Below, in pieces: positions 1 to 8,677 of a DNA stretch of 64,000 bases (positions are counted from its first letter, which is position 1; the number at the start of each line of letters is the position of its first letter). The notes below the pieces were generated by a model. It did not search any database, had not been told where the DNA came from, and saw nothing but the letters and a program-made list of their open reading frames with translations. A program made the position numbers and the translations under genes. Origin of the DNA: Pedobacter sp. SYSU D00535 (GTDB taxonomy: Bacteria > Bacteroidota > Bacteroidia > Sphingobacteriales > Sphingobacteriaceae); assembly GCF_017355855.1 (NCBI RefSeq), contig NZ_JAFEWD010000002.1:620001-684000 (forward strand), in the 5' to 3' direction.

Positions 1-11
1 TTGAAAGAGAA

Positions 12-1286
12 ATGGCAGAAAAAAGCTTAACAGAGAGAGATAAAGCCATTATTTGGCATCCCTATACACAAATGCAAACGGCGCCTGATCCGATCGCGAT
101 AGTTCGGGGTGAGGGAGCCTACTTGATAGATGATAGCGGAAAAAAGTACATTGACGCAGTTTCTTCCTGGTGGGTCAATTTGCACGGACACTCACATCCT
201 TACATTGCCGAGCGGGTTTCGACGCAGCTAAAGACGCTGGAACACGCCATCTTTGCCGGCTTTACCCATCCTCCTGCTGTGGAACTGGCTGAAGGTCTTC
301 TTCAAATTTTACCCAAAGGCCAATCAAAGATTTTTTATTCAGATAACGGATCTACTGCAGTAGAGGTAGCGCTCAAAATGTGTTTCCAATATTGGAGCAA
401 CAGGGGGGAAGCGCGTAAAAAAGTGCTGGCTTTCAAGAACTCTTATCACGGAGACACCTTTGGGGCAATGGCAGTTAGTGCAAGAAGCGCCTTCACGGCT
501 CCGTTTGAAAGCTTCCTTTTTGATGTGATCTACATTGATACGCCAGATGAGACTAATCTTGTCCGTTTGAAGGAGGAGATAGCTACTTCCGCTGAGGAGA
601 TTTCAGCCTTCATCTACGAGCCCCTTGTGCAGGGCTCTGGTGGGATGTTGATGTATGAGGCAAGCCACCTGGATGAGCTTTTAGCTTTCTGCAAAGAGAA
701 CAGAATCTTCGCCATCGCGGATGAGGTGATGACAGGCTTCGGCCGCACGGGAAGGCTGTTTGCTTCTGAATATATGAGCAATCAGCCGGATCTCGTTTGC
801 TTATCGAAAGGTTTAACTGGCGGTACTATGGCGCTCGGGGTTACTTCCTGTACGGTTGAAATTTTCAAGGCGTTTCTCTCGGACGACAAGCTGAAGACGC
901 TATTTCATGGTCATTCGTTTACTGCCAATCCGATAGCATGTGCAGCTGCATTAGCCAGCTTAGATCTCACTTTACGCCCCGAAACTATGCAGTCAATTCA
1001 GCGTATTGCTGACCGCCATCGCCACTTCGCTGAGAAGTTAAGGGGGAATAAAAAGTTGAGGTCTATTCGGCAAACGGGTACCATTATCGCTTTTGAGTGG
1101 GAAACCAATGCTGATACATCTTATTTCAATATGCTGAGAGATCAGCTTTACGCATATTTTCTTGCCGACGGTATTATTCTGCGGCCCCTGGGTAATATCC
1201 TTTACATCTTGCCACCGTACTGTATAAGCGACGAAGATTTAAGTTTTATCTATTCGAAAATCGAACAAGCACTGGAATTATTTTAG
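12..1286 (+). CDS. bioA: adenosylmethionine-8-amino-7-oxononanoate aminotransferase
   Basis: A 424-residue class III PLP aminotransferase that converts 7-keto-8-aminopelargonate to 7,8-diaminopelargonate using SAM as amino donor (biotin synthesis, cytosol). The N-terminal WHPYTQM and the SSWWVNLHGHSHP segment are characteristic of BioA rather than of ornithine or GABA aminotransferases. The cofactor-binding Asp lies in DEVMTGFGRTG (about D237) and the PLP Schiff-base lysine in CLSKGLTGG (about K266). The length is normal. The start is ATG preceded by a purine-rich GAAAGAGAA. The first 11 bases contain a TGA that could end an upstream gene, so other bio genes may lie just outside the window. 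It heads a tight four-gene run with the following membrane proteins (gap of 7 bases to the next gene). Confidence 0.95.
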   Translation: MAEKSLTERDKAIIWHPYTQMQTAPDPIAIVRGEGAYLIDDSGKKYIDAVSSWWVNLHGHSHPYIAERVSTQLKTLEHAIFAGFTHPPAVELAEGLLQILPKGQSKIFYSDNGSTAVEVALKMCFQYWSNRGEARKKVLAFKNSYHGDTFGAMAVSARSAFTAPFESFLFDVIYIDTPDETNLVRLKEEIATSAEEISAFIYEPLVQGSGGMLMYEASHLDELLAFCKENRIFAIADEVMTGFGRTGRLFASEYMSNQPDLVCLSKGLTGGTMALGVTSCTVEIFKAFLSDDKLKTLFHGHSFTANPIACAAALASLDLTLRPETMQSIQRIADRHRHFAEKLRGNKKLRSIRQTGTIIAFEWETNADTSYFNMLRDQLYAYFLADGIILRPLGNILYILPPYCISDEDLSFIYSKIEQALELF

Positions 1287-1293
1287 GAGGGCG

Positions 1294-1995
1294 ATGATGC
1301 TGAAAAGACATCAGGTATTCAATATCTGCTACCTGTTTATTGGTATTGCGAATCTGTATGCCGTTTATACTGATCTCTTTTTTTTGCAGTTGGTGGCTAT
1401 GCCATTGATTGGAAGCTCCCTGGTGATCTACTTTCTGATTAAAAGCAAGATTCGTGGTAGCTTTAATCTCAAAATTCTCCTGGGCTTACTGCTAGCTATG
1501 GGCGGAGACGTTCAGCTCTTATTCTCTAATGGACGGGGGTACTTGTTTATGTCCGCTCTTATCTCCACGCAGTTAGGCTACCTCCTCTACCTCGGGGCTT
1601 TTGTGGAAGATCTGCGATTTAAGTCGATGCAGCGTAACCAGTTTGGCGTAGCCTCCGCTTTTATTTTTATATCCTTGGCGGCCAGTTATTTTCTTTTTGC
1701 CAAAGAATATCTTGGAGAGTATGAGCAGGCCGCTCTGCTCCACTTATTTGTACTGGCGCTGTTACCAATACTTGCGTCCTTTCGTATTAAAAGAAATTCT
1801 TATAGCTTCGGCGCTCTGTTTACGGCATCGGCTTGTTTTGTTATTTCTGATTACGCGATTGGCTACAGTACGTTTATCAAGTATAACAGGGCACTGGTGC
1901 TGGTTTACCTCACCTTTTATCTGCTGGCTCAGTACTTGCTGGTGATGGGCTCGATCGATAGAGACGCACAGGAAAGCTCGAAACTTATTTATTGA
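1294..1995 (+). CDS. YhhN family membrane protein (lysoplasmalogenase-like)
   Basis: A 233-residue integral membrane protein with about eight hydrophobic segments. The polar motif in LAMGGDVQLLF (about residues 68-78) and the overall pattern fit the YhhN/TMEM86 family, some members of which hydrolyse lysoplasmalogens; the bacterial substrate is not established. Two ATGs are adjacent (MM), so the start is ambiguous by one codon. It lies 7 bases downstream of bioA and 6 bases before the EamA gene, which indicates co-transcription, but I see no functional link to biotin. The family call rests on membrane pattern and the short Asp motif. Confidence 0.75.
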   Translation: MMLKRHQVFNICYLFIGIANLYAVYTDLFFLQLVAMPLIGSSLVIYFLIKSKIRGSFNLKILLGLLLAMGGDVQLLFSNGRGYLFMSALISTQLGYLLYLGAFVEDLRFKSMQRNQFGVASAFIFISLAASYFLFAKEYLGEYEQAALLHLFVLALLPILASFRIKRNSYSFGALFTASACFVISDYAIGYSTFIKYNRALVLVYLTFYLLAQYLLVMGSIDRDAQESSKLIY

Positions 1996-2001
1996 TTTAA
2001 C

Positions 2002-2970
2002 ATGACGAACACAAAGTCTGCCTCTCCGCTTATGGTTATTCTGGCGTTTGCCACGGTTTATATCGTCTGGGGATCGACCTATTTTTTTATTCAAAAAGCT
2101 ATCCATGGATTTCCTCCATTTATGCTCGGTGCACTTAGGTTTTCCGCCTCTGGCTTCATAATGCTGGCTTGGTGCGCAATGGTGAAGGAGAAGATCTTCA
2201 ACCGCTCGCAAGTAAAACCCGCCGTTATCAGCGGACTTATGTTGCTGTTTGTAGGGAATGGTGCTGTGATCTGGGTAGAACAATATCTTCCAAGTGCGCT
2301 GGTTGCTATTCTTGTTTCCTCTGCTCCCTTATGGTTTGTGTTGCTGGATAAGCCTAAGTGGAAGGAAAACTTAAACAGCCGTTCTACCATCTTCGGACTG
2401 CTGGTTGGTTTTGCAGGTGTCATCGTTCTTTTCTATGAGAATATCTTCGATGCCTTTTCAGCCACGGGTAATGCTCGGGAAATAGGAGGGATGGCCCTGC
2501 TTATTGTAGGTGCGGTTTCCTGGGCGGGAGGCTCCCTCTATTCAAAGTATAAGTCAACCGGCTCTGCTGGGGTGAATTCTGCCTGGCAGATGGTGTCGGC
2601 GGCTGTAGCGTTCTTTATTTGTAGCTTCTTGAGAAATGAGGCCGCTGGTTTTGAATGGGCAGCGGTGCCACTTGAGGCCTGGTGGTCTTTGATCTACCTG
2701 GTGGTCTTTGGGTCTATTGCCGGTTATAGCGCTTATGTTTGGCTGCTGGAAGTAAGGCCGGCGACACAGGTCAGCACCTATGCCTACGTCAACCCTGTGG
2801 TTGCAGTGTTGCTTGGCGTGTTCTTTGCCAACGAAAGTATTACTTTTCTCCAGGTGCTTGGGCTCATTATCATTTTACTTAGCGTGCTGATGATCAATCT
2901 CGCAAAGCATAGGAGAGAGATGATAAATCGAAAGACCGAAGCGAGCAGGGTTATCGAAGAGAATATTTAG
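2002..2970 (+). CDS. EamA/DMT-type inner-membrane exporter
   Basis: A 322-residue protein with about ten transmembrane segments in two EamA repeats. The first begins FATVYIVWGSTYFFIQKA (residues about 16-33). The second contains VSWAGGSLYSKY and ends near YAYVNPVVAVLLGVFF, the typical end of EamA repeat 2. The drug/metabolite transporter superfamily exports small metabolites or amino acids; the substrate cannot be read from sequence. It is the third gene of the bioA run, with 6 bases before it and 17 after it. The basic tail (residues about 300-322) is cytoplasmic by the positive-inside rule. Confidence 0.88.
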   Translation: MTNTKSASPLMVILAFATVYIVWGSTYFFIQKAIHGFPPFMLGALRFSASGFIMLAWCAMVKEKIFNRSQVKPAVISGLMLLFVGNGAVIWVEQYLPSALVAILVSSAPLWFVLLDKPKWKENLNSRSTIFGLLVGFAGVIVLFYENIFDAFSATGNAREIGGMALLIVGAVSWAGGSLYSKYKSTGSAGVNSAWQMVSAAVAFFICSFLRNEAAGFEWAAVPLEAWWSLIYLVVFGSIAGYSAYVWLLEVRPATQVSTYAYVNPVVAVLLGVFFANESITFLQVLGLIIILLSVLMINLAKHRREMINRKTEASRVIEENI

Positions 2971-2987
2971 CGGATTGATAAATTTTT

Positions 2988-4145
2988 ATGTCTACCCAAT
3001 CTATCTACACGTTACCATTTGCGCTACTCTGTTTAAGCTCCCTGTTGTTTTCAGCTAGCTTCAATATGCTCATCCCCGAGCTGCCGGCTTACATTAGCAG
3101 TCTGGGCGGAGCAGAACATAAGGGGCTTATTATTGCCCTGTTTACCATTACGGCTGGTATTTCCAGGCCTTTCAGTGGTAAACTGACCGATACCGTAGGG
3201 CGGGTTCCTATCATGGCAGTTGGATCAATCGTCTGCTTCGTATGCGGGTTTTTATATCCTGTTTTAAGCAGCGTTTCCGGCTTTCTTTTTCTGCGCTTGT
3301 TGCATGGATTCTCTACCGGGTTTAAACCTACCGCCACCTCTGCTTACATTGCTGATATCATACCTTCCAGCCGCTGGGGGGAAGCTATGGGTATCCATGG
3401 ACTTTGTTTTAGCACCGGCATGGCGATCGGGCCAGCAATAGGAAGTGCGATTACTGCTAATTACTCCATCAATGCTCTTTTTTACAGCTCCTCGATCTTC
3501 GCATTACTTTCTATTTTGATTGTAATGAATATGAAAGAGACCGTGAAAAACAAACAGCGGTTCAGTGCATCGCTTCTAAAAATAGCGCCTTCAGAAGTGA
3601 TCGAAACTCGTGTTCTTCCTTCAGCCTGGGTTACCTTGCTTTCCTATTTTAGCTATGGGGCAATGCTCACGGTTGTCCCGGACTGGGGCGAGCATCTGGG
3701 TATCACCAACAAAGGCCTTTTCTTTATGACCTTTACTATAGCCTCTGTAGCCATCCGTTTTGTTGCAGGAAAAGCTTCTGATAATTACGGCAGAGTAGGT
3801 GTGCTGAAAATTTCTCTGCTGATGCTTACAGTGGCACTTGTCCTGGTTGGAATGGCCGAAACTGTATTCGGATTCTTAGCTGCTTCGGTTGTTTATGGCC
3901 TGGCCACGGGACTTTTATCACCCGCCAACAATGCCTGGACGGCAGATCTAAGCCACCCGGACCATCGGGGCAAGGCCGTAGCTACTATGTACATTGCACT
4001 CGAAGCTGGCATCGGCTTAGGAGCATTTCTCGCGGGCTTATTTTTTCAAGACGAAATAAGCAGAGTTCCTGTGATATTTTATGCGTCGGCGGGCGTTGCC
4101 TTTCTGGCTTTCCTGTACTTGCTACTTAGAACAGAAAATAGCTAA
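2988..4145 (+). CDS. major facilitator superfamily transporter
   Basis: A 385-residue, 12-TM MFS protein. The loop 2-3 signature appears as GKLTDTVGRVPIM (about residues 64-76) and its repeat in the second half as GKASDNYGRVGVLK. The glycine-rich helix 5 region, GMAIGPAIGSAI, is antiporter-like, so drug or metabolite efflux is plausible, but the substrate is unknown. It is the last gene of the bioA run. No hairpin terminator is obvious in the 95 bases before the next gene, so read-through into the lipoprotein gene cannot be excluded. Confidence 0.9.
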   Translation: MSTQSIYTLPFALLCLSSLLFSASFNMLIPELPAYISSLGGAEHKGLIIALFTITAGISRPFSGKLTDTVGRVPIMAVGSIVCFVCGFLYPVLSSVSGFLFLRLLHGFSTGFKPTATSAYIADIIPSSRWGEAMGIHGLCFSTGMAIGPAIGSAITANYSINALFYSSSIFALLSILIVMNMKETVKNKQRFSASLLKIAPSEVIETRVLPSAWVTLLSYFSYGAMLTVVPDWGEHLGITNKGLFFMTFTIASVAIRFVAGKASDNYGRVGVLKISLLMLTVALVLVGMAETVFGFLAASVVYGLATGLLSPANNAWTADLSHPDHRGKAVATMYIALEAGIGLGAFLAGLFFQDEISRVPVIFYASAGVAFLAFLYLLLRTENS

Positions 4146-4240
4146 AGCTGGTAAGTTGGGAAAGTTGTCACTTTAGCGGAAGCAATGTAGCGTTTCAATA
4201 GTGTTTTTTCGTACGGGTATTAAACTAGCCTAAAACGAAT

Positions 4241-4816
4241 ATGAGAGCCATCGCATTTTTTTCTGGCCTTTTACTGGCCTTATCTGGCTGCACTGAAAAT
4301 ACTGCGCTGCCGGAGGATGTAGATTCAGGTGCTAATCAAATACTGCTTCTTCAAATAGATTTCACAACCCAGGAGTTTGAAGGCGGCCTTGTTCAGAATG
4401 TAAGTGCACCTAATAATTCCTCAGACAGTATTCCTGTAAAGGTGGTGTATCAACCGCCCGGAGATTTCGGTAACCTGGCAATGTATTACAAGCCTTCGGA
4501 TAAATTATTGTTCGACGGGGGCGTGTTTTGGATGGGGAAGGGAACCTTGAAATTTCCGAATAACCTGAACTCGGCTTCTGAATTTGCAGAGCAAGAAGCT
4601 ACAGTACCTTTACCGGATCCTTCACGTTTCCAAATATTGCACTATGAACCCCAGCAACCGATCAATTATGAGTTGGTTTGGAGCAGCGTGAAGAAATTAA
4701 AAGTAACATCAGAATACCTTGCTGCCGGTAAAAAAGTAGGTCTGTTTCTGTACACTCCAAGTGTAGGTTTAGGTGATCCTAAAGACTGGGACTGGTATAT
4801 CATGCTGTATAAATAG
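4241..4816 (+). CDS. hypothetical lipoprotein
   Basis: A 191-residue protein with a lipoprotein signal peptide: a short hydrophobic stretch ending LALSGC, with the lipidated cysteine at residue 17. The mature part is acidic to neutral, rich in beta-type residues, and contains no motif I recognise. Most likely it is anchored to the outer membrane facing the periplasm or surface. It has its own upstream region of 95 bases without a clear TAnnTTTG box. It converges with recR; the intergenic space holds a candidate structured element. Confidence 0.7.
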   Translation: MRAIAFFSGLLLALSGCTENTALPEDVDSGANQILLLQIDFTTQEFEGGLVQNVSAPNNSSDSIPVKVVYQPPGDFGNLAMYYKPSDKLLFDGGVFWMGKGTLKFPNNLNSASEFAEQEATVPLPDPSRFQILHYEPQQPINYELVWSSVKKLKVTSEYLAAGKKVGLFLYTPSVGLGDPKDWDWYIMLYK

Positions 4817-4890
4817 CTACACTTAGATCTAAAACCTACCGGCCAAAAATAGGCGAGCAAAGTGCTGGCGTTCTAGAATAAACCCGATTG

Positions 4891-4988
4891 TAACGGAAAG
4901 CCCGAAGCGGGCCGGGCTCAGAGCAGGGGCGGACTTGTAGTGGAAAGCGGGACCAGACGTGGATCAGCGGAATACAAGTCGCTTCCAA
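4891..4988. other. candidate structured RNA or intergenic repeat element
   Basis: A non-coding, GC-rich stretch between two converging genes. It contains a short hairpin GCCCG-AAG-CGGGC (4900-4912) and a perfect 8-bp inverted repeat GACTTGTA (4932-4939) / TACAAGTC (4973-4980). The second repeat encloses TAGTGGAAAGCGGGA. From memory, variants of that core recur between genes of Bacteroidota genomes and may relate to a described conserved RNA motif, but I cannot confirm the name. It could be a structured RNA, a convergent terminator or a dispersed repeat. I found no second copy in this window. Confidence 0.45.
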
Positions 4989-5606
4989 TTATTTCAAAAG
5001 CGAATTCTCATAAGGCACACGTGTGGCAATAGAGCGCCCAAGTGTGATCTCATCGGCATATTCAATTTCTCCTCCGAATGCAATTCCACGGGCAATGGTT
5101 GAAATTTTCACCGGAAGGTCTTTTAATTTCTTGTACACATAGAAAATAGTTGTGTCTCCCTCCATAGTGGCGTTGAGAGCAAGAATCACTTCTGAAATTT
5201 CAGCGTTTTTTACGCGCTCTACCAGGGGCTCGATGTTCAAATCAGACGGGCCGATACCGTCCATTGGAGAAATTAGGCCTCCAAGAACGTGGTAGACGCC
5301 ATTATACTGATTAGTGTTTTCGATCGCCATTACGTCACGGGTATCTTCCACCACACAAACCAGCTCCTTGTTTCGTTTGTTGTTAGCACAAATTTCGCAC
5401 ACGCTGGTATCTGAAATGTTTCTGCAAACCTGGCAAAAGCGGATGTCTCTTTTGAGCTTAGTTAAAGCTTCACTGAAGCGCTCCACGTCGTTGGCGGGCT
5501 GATTGAGCAGGTGCAGCACCAGCCGAAGAGCCGTTTTTTGTCCTACCCCGGGAAGCTTTGAAAATTCATTTACAGCATTTTCCAGTAAACGTGAGGAAAA
5601 GTTCAT
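4989..5606 (-). CDS. recR: recombination mediator protein RecR
   Basis: A 205-residue RecR, the usual length. It acts with RecF and RecO to load RecA at gaps. The order of domains is: helix-hairpin-helix [10 protein letters not shown] (about 19-28), a C4 zinc finger CQVC...CEIC (about 57-72), a Toprim domain with the acidic motif [10 protein letters not shown] (about 82-91), and a C-terminal Walker-B-like segment. The ATG start is preceded after only 4 bases by a perfect -7 box, suggesting a leaderless message. It is a single gene convergent with the lipoprotein gene. Confidence 0.96.
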   Translation of the reverse strand: MNFSSRLLENAVNEFSKLPGVGQKTALRLVLHLLNQPANDVERFSEALTKLKRDIRFCQVCRNISDTSVCEICANNKRNKELVCVVEDTRDVMAIENTNQYNGVYHVLGGLISPMDGIGPSDLNIEPLVERVKNAEISEVILALNATMEGDTTIFYVYKKLKDLPVKISTIARGIAFGGEIEYADEITLGRSIATRVPYENSLLK

Positions 5607-5610
5607 TTTG

Positions 5611-5618
5611 CAAAGGTA
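5611..5618 (-). promoter_or_regulatory. Bacteroidetes -7 box of recR
   Basis: Read on the minus strand this is TACCTTTG, a perfect TAnnTTTG. Only 4 bases separate it from the recR ATG, so transcription should begin at or within a few bases of the start codon. No convincing TTG -33 element is visible. Confidence 0.6.
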
Positions 5619-5681
5619 TTAAATTAGGATTATACCATTTAAATATGTGTAATCCATATATTAGGACTCTAAAACGAATCT

Positions 5682-7160
5682 ATGTCGCCAATAGTACTGC
5701 TGTCATTTATCATCGGATACTTTATTATGTTGATTGGGGTGGCGTTTATAACCTCAAGAAATTCAACCGATAATTCTTCCTTTTTTATAGCGAATCGCAA
5801 CTCGAAGTGGTACCTGGTGGCTTTTGGTATGATTGGTACGGCCTTGTCTGGTGTTACCTTTATTTCTGTTCCAGGGGCGGTAGGCAACAGCAGCTTTGGC
5901 TATTTTCAGTTTGTTCTCGGTAACGCGGTCGGCTTTGTGCTGATTGCTACCGTGTTGCTGCCACTGTACTACCGCATGAACCTGGTTTCTATCTACACCT
6001 ATCTGGAGAAGCGGCTTGGCTTTTGGAGCTACAAATCAGGAGCAATGATCTTCCTGATATCCCGAACGATCGGCTCGGCTTTTCGCCTGTATCTGGTAGC
6101 GATTGTTTTGCAGCGCTTTATCTTTGATGCCTGGGGTGTTCCTTTTGCGGTAACTATCCTGATCTGCCTTGCCCTGATTTGGCTGTACACGTATCGCGGA
6201 GGACTGAAGACTATTATCATTACTGATACACTTCAAACGGTTTTTCTGCTGTCTTCAGTAATTCTTTCTATTTATTTTATTTCAGATAGTCTTGGCTTCA
6301 GCATTGCTGAAACTTTTGAAGCGGTGAAAAACAGTTCTTATTCAAAAATCTTTTTCTGGGATGACTTTGCCGGCAGCAAAGCGCACTTTGTAAAGCAGTT
6401 TCTGGGCGGGATTTTTGTGACCATAGCGATGACAGGACTGGATCAGGACCTTATGCAAAAGAACCTTAGCTGTAAGAATATTGGAGAGGCGCAAAAAAAC
6501 ATGCTCACCTTTACGGGTATTTTTGTTGTAATCAATCTGTTTTTCCTAAGCGTTGGGGCCCTTCTGTATATGTATGCCGCGGAACACGGTATCAACGTTG
6601 CTTCCTTCAGAACACCGGATCATCTGTTCCCTGAAATTGCTTTAAATCACTTGAACATTGTTCCGGCAGTAATTTTCATGCTTGGATTAACCGCCGCCAC
6701 CTTTGCAACCACAGACTCGGCATTAACCGCTTTAACTACCTCATTTTGTGTCGACTTTCTGAACTTCGATAAAGAGAAAGATCAGAACGCTGCCCACTTG
6801 GTGCGAACCAGACATCTGGTGCATATCGCTTTTTCCTTCTTGATGCTGCTGGTGATCTTAGGCTTTCGCCTGATCAATAACGATTCTGTTGTGAATGCGA
6901 TTTTTAAGGCAGCGGGATATACCTACGGACCTTTGCTTGGCTTATTTGCTTTTGGTATGCTTACATCACGTGCGGTTGCAGACAAGCTTGTGCCTCTTTT
7001 TTGTGTGATCTCTCCAGCGCTGATCTTTCTTTTAGATAGCAACTCAGTGAATTGGTTCGGCTACGCTATTGGTTTCGAACTCATTATTTACAATGGCTTT
7101 ATTACCTTTTTGCTCCTTTTGTTTACCAGTAAACACTCGCTTACCACAAACAAATATTAA
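5682..7160 (+). CDS. sodium:solute symporter (SSS family)
   Basis: A 492-residue membrane protein with about 13 TM segments, matching the SSSF fold. The first helix is followed by a polar loop, NRNSKWYLVAFGMIGTALSG, typical of the family. The conserved Na+-site region is seen at VTIAMTGLDQDLMQKNLSCK (about 245-264) and ATFATTDSALTALTTSF (about 345-361). It imports an organic solute by Na+ symport; the solute cannot be inferred. A LOG-family gene follows after 21 bases and may be co-transcribed. Confidence 0.9.
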   Translation: MSPIVLLSFIIGYFIMLIGVAFITSRNSTDNSSFFIANRNSKWYLVAFGMIGTALSGVTFISVPGAVGNSSFGYFQFVLGNAVGFVLIATVLLPLYYRMNLVSIYTYLEKRLGFWSYKSGAMIFLISRTIGSAFRLYLVAIVLQRFIFDAWGVPFAVTILICLALIWLYTYRGGLKTIIITDTLQTVFLLSSVILSIYFISDSLGFSIAETFEAVKNSSYSKIFFWDDFAGSKAHFVKQFLGGIFVTIAMTGLDQDLMQKNLSCKNIGEAQKNMLTFTGIFVVINLFFLSVGALLYMYAAEHGINVASFRTPDHLFPEIALNHLNIVPAVIFMLGLTAATFATTDSALTALTTSFCVDFLNFDKEKDQNAAHLVRTRHLVHIAFSFLMLLVILGFRLINNDSVVNAIFKAAGYTYGPLLGLFAFGMLTSRAVADKLVPLFCVISPALIFLLDSNSVNWFGYAIGFELIIYNGFITFLLLLFTSKHSLTTNKY

Positions 7161-7181
7161 TTAATCTATTTATTAGTAGAT

Positions 7182-7886
7182 ATGACAAGTGATGAAAAAA
7201 TAAGAAGTGCCTTTGATAATAAGGATTGGCACGAAATAAAAGTAACCGACTCCTGGCAGATATTTAAAATAATGGCCGAGTTTGTTGATGGCTTTGAAAA
7301 GCTAGCTAAAATTGGGCCGTGCGTGTCTATTTTCGGTTCTGCCCGTACACCTACAGACAATAAGTACTACAAATTAGCTGAAGATATTGCCCGTCTACTG
7401 ACGGAGCGAGGATACGGCGTGATTTCTGGAGGTGGGCCCGGAATTATGGAGGCTGCCAATAAAGGCGCGTACGAGGCAGGAGGGAAGTCGGTGGGCTTAA
7501 ACATTGAATTGCCTTTTGAGCAGTTTCACAATAAATATATTGACCGCGATAAGTTGCTGGAGTTCGACTATTTCTTTGTGAGGAAAGTGATGTTTATGAA
7601 GTACTCTCAGGGTTTTATTGTACTTCCCGGAGGTTTCGGAACGATGGACGAGATGTTCGAAGCAATCACCCTGATCCAGACAGGAAAGATTGCGCGGTTT
7701 CCAATTGTGCTGGTAGGATCCGAGTATTGGGGAGGCCTGCTGGACTGGGTGGAGAACCATATGTTGGACGCAAAGAACATCAGCCCGGAAGATTTGAATC
7801 TTTACCGTTTGGTTGACACTGCTGAGGAAGCAGCCGAACATATCTTCCGCTTCTATGACAAGTACGTTTTGAAGCCAAACTTCTAA
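7182..7886 (+). CDS. LOG family protein (nucleotide phosphoribohydrolase-like)
   Basis: A 234-residue TIGR00730/LOG protein. It has the nucleotide-binding GGGPGIMEAANKGA (about 84-97) and the signature PGGFGTMDE (about 147-155), whose Glu is catalytic in 'Lonely Guy' enzymes. Family members cleave the N-glycosidic bond of nucleoside 5'-monophosphates, including cytokinin nucleotides and AMP. The N-terminal extension of about 45 residues is usual for the long bacterial subgroup. It lies 21 bases after the symporter gene and is followed by a strong hairpin. Confidence 0.9.
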   Translation: MTSDEKIRSAFDNKDWHEIKVTDSWQIFKIMAEFVDGFEKLAKIGPCVSIFGSARTPTDNKYYKLAEDIARLLTERGYGVISGGGPGIMEAANKGAYEAGGKSVGLNIELPFEQFHNKYIDRDKLLEFDYFFVRKVMFMKYSQGFIVLPGGFGTMDEMFEAITLIQTGKIARFPIVLVGSEYWGGLLDWVENHMLDAKNISPEDLNLYRLVDTAEEAAEHIFRFYDKYVLKPNF

Positions 7887-7897
7887 CGAAAGTAATA

Positions 7898-7934
7898 TCA
7901 CTCAGCCCGGCAACTGGCCTATCCGGCTGAGTGA
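7898..7934 (+). terminator. hairpin downstream of the LOG gene
   Basis: A perfect 10-bp inverted repeat TCACTCAGCC / GGCTGAGTGA with a 17-base loop begins 11 bases after the LOG stop codon. There is no long T tract, so it may be a weak terminator or a 3'-end stabiliser. Confidence 0.6.
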
Positions 7935-8213
7935 CTTCTCAATTCTATCGGCTTAAGAATACCAGAAACTGGGTATTGGTTCCTTCCTGCTTTTTCATCA
8001 GATTTGTATTCTGCTTTGCAGAAATGGAATTCTTACTGTTCGTCCTTTTGGTGATAGTTCAAGCGTCCGTTATTAAGATATCTCCCTTGACCATATCACC
8101 TGGAAGGGCCGTTCAGGCCCTTTTGTGCTTTCTGGCTTTTGCTGTATTGAAACTCCTCAATTTAAATTTCTATTACCGCCTTAACAAAGCAATTGCGTGT
8201 ACGTTATTTACAC
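7935..8213. other. gene-poor stretch between hairpin and small ORF
   Basis: No convincing gene lies between the LOG stop codon (7886) and the small conserved ORF at 8214. The stretch is bounded by the 7898-7934 hairpin and contains a second hairpin at 8104-8124. A plus-strand frame is open through much of it, but it runs through that second hairpin, has a biased hydrophobic composition, and looks non-coding. A small RNA ending at 8124 is possible but unproven. Confidence 0.4.
8104..8124 (+). terminator. rho-independent terminator-like hairpin
   Basis: AAGGGCC-gttca-GGCCCTT followed by TT is a compact 7-bp stem with a short U tract on the plus strand. No recognised gene ends just before it, so it may end an unannotated short transcript. 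Confidence 0.5.
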
Positions 8214-8522
8214 ATGATTTTAATTCAAATACTACTTCCGCTGTATAATGCAGAGAAAGAAGTTTTTTCAAACGAACTTTTTATAAGTGTACGAAATCAG
8301 CTGACGGAGAAATTTGGTGGCATAACAGTATACAGCAGATCTCCCGCAAGAGGCTTGTGGAAAGCCGAGGAAGATACTACGGTAAAAGACGACATCATCA
8401 TTTACGAAGTGATGGCAGAAGACTTAGATCGGGTGTGGTGGGCCACTTACAAGAAGGAGTTAGAACTGGCATTTCAGCAAGATCTGATTCTGATAAGGTT
8501 CTGGGAACTTGGAGTGCTGTGA
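8214..8522 (+). CDS. conserved hypothetical protein
   Basis: A 102-residue soluble protein of unknown function. I place the start at the ATG at 8214 (MILIQILLPLYN) rather than the in-frame TTG 21 bases upstream. The middle (YSRSPARGLWK, residues about 40-50) and the C-terminal pattern DRVWWATYKKELELAFQQ resemble, from memory, a small uncharacterised family found in many bacteria. Protein-like composition, an ordered beta-alpha pattern and a terminator directly after the stop support it as a real gene. Confidence 0.65.
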   Translation: MILIQILLPLYNAEKEVFSNELFISVRNQLTEKFGGITVYSRSPARGLWKAEEDTTVKDDIIIYEVMAEDLDRVWWATYKKELELAFQQDLILIRFWELGVL

Positions 8523-8528
8523 CATGAA

Positions 8529-8552
8529 AAAAGGGAGCCAGAGCTCCCTTTC
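8529..8552. terminator. bidirectional terminator hairpin
   Basis: AAAGGGAGC-caga-GCTCCCTTT, a perfect 9-bp stem with A and T runs on either side. It sits 7 bases after the 102-residue ORF and about 125 bases before the end of the converging histidine kinase gene, so it can serve both strands. Confidence 0.8.
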
Positions 8553-8677
8553 TAAACTAACCAACAACTTTACCTAAAACTATATATGAAAACTTTTAAT
8601 CTAACTATTCTTACGGCCTGATAATCTTTTGGTTACGGTTAGTTATAACTGCAATATAAAAGTTACACAAGCCTTAC

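Noticed and set aside
7931-8248. 105-residue plus-strand ORF
   Set aside because: It starts inside one hairpin, runs through a terminator-like hairpin and overlaps the better-supported small gene at 8214.
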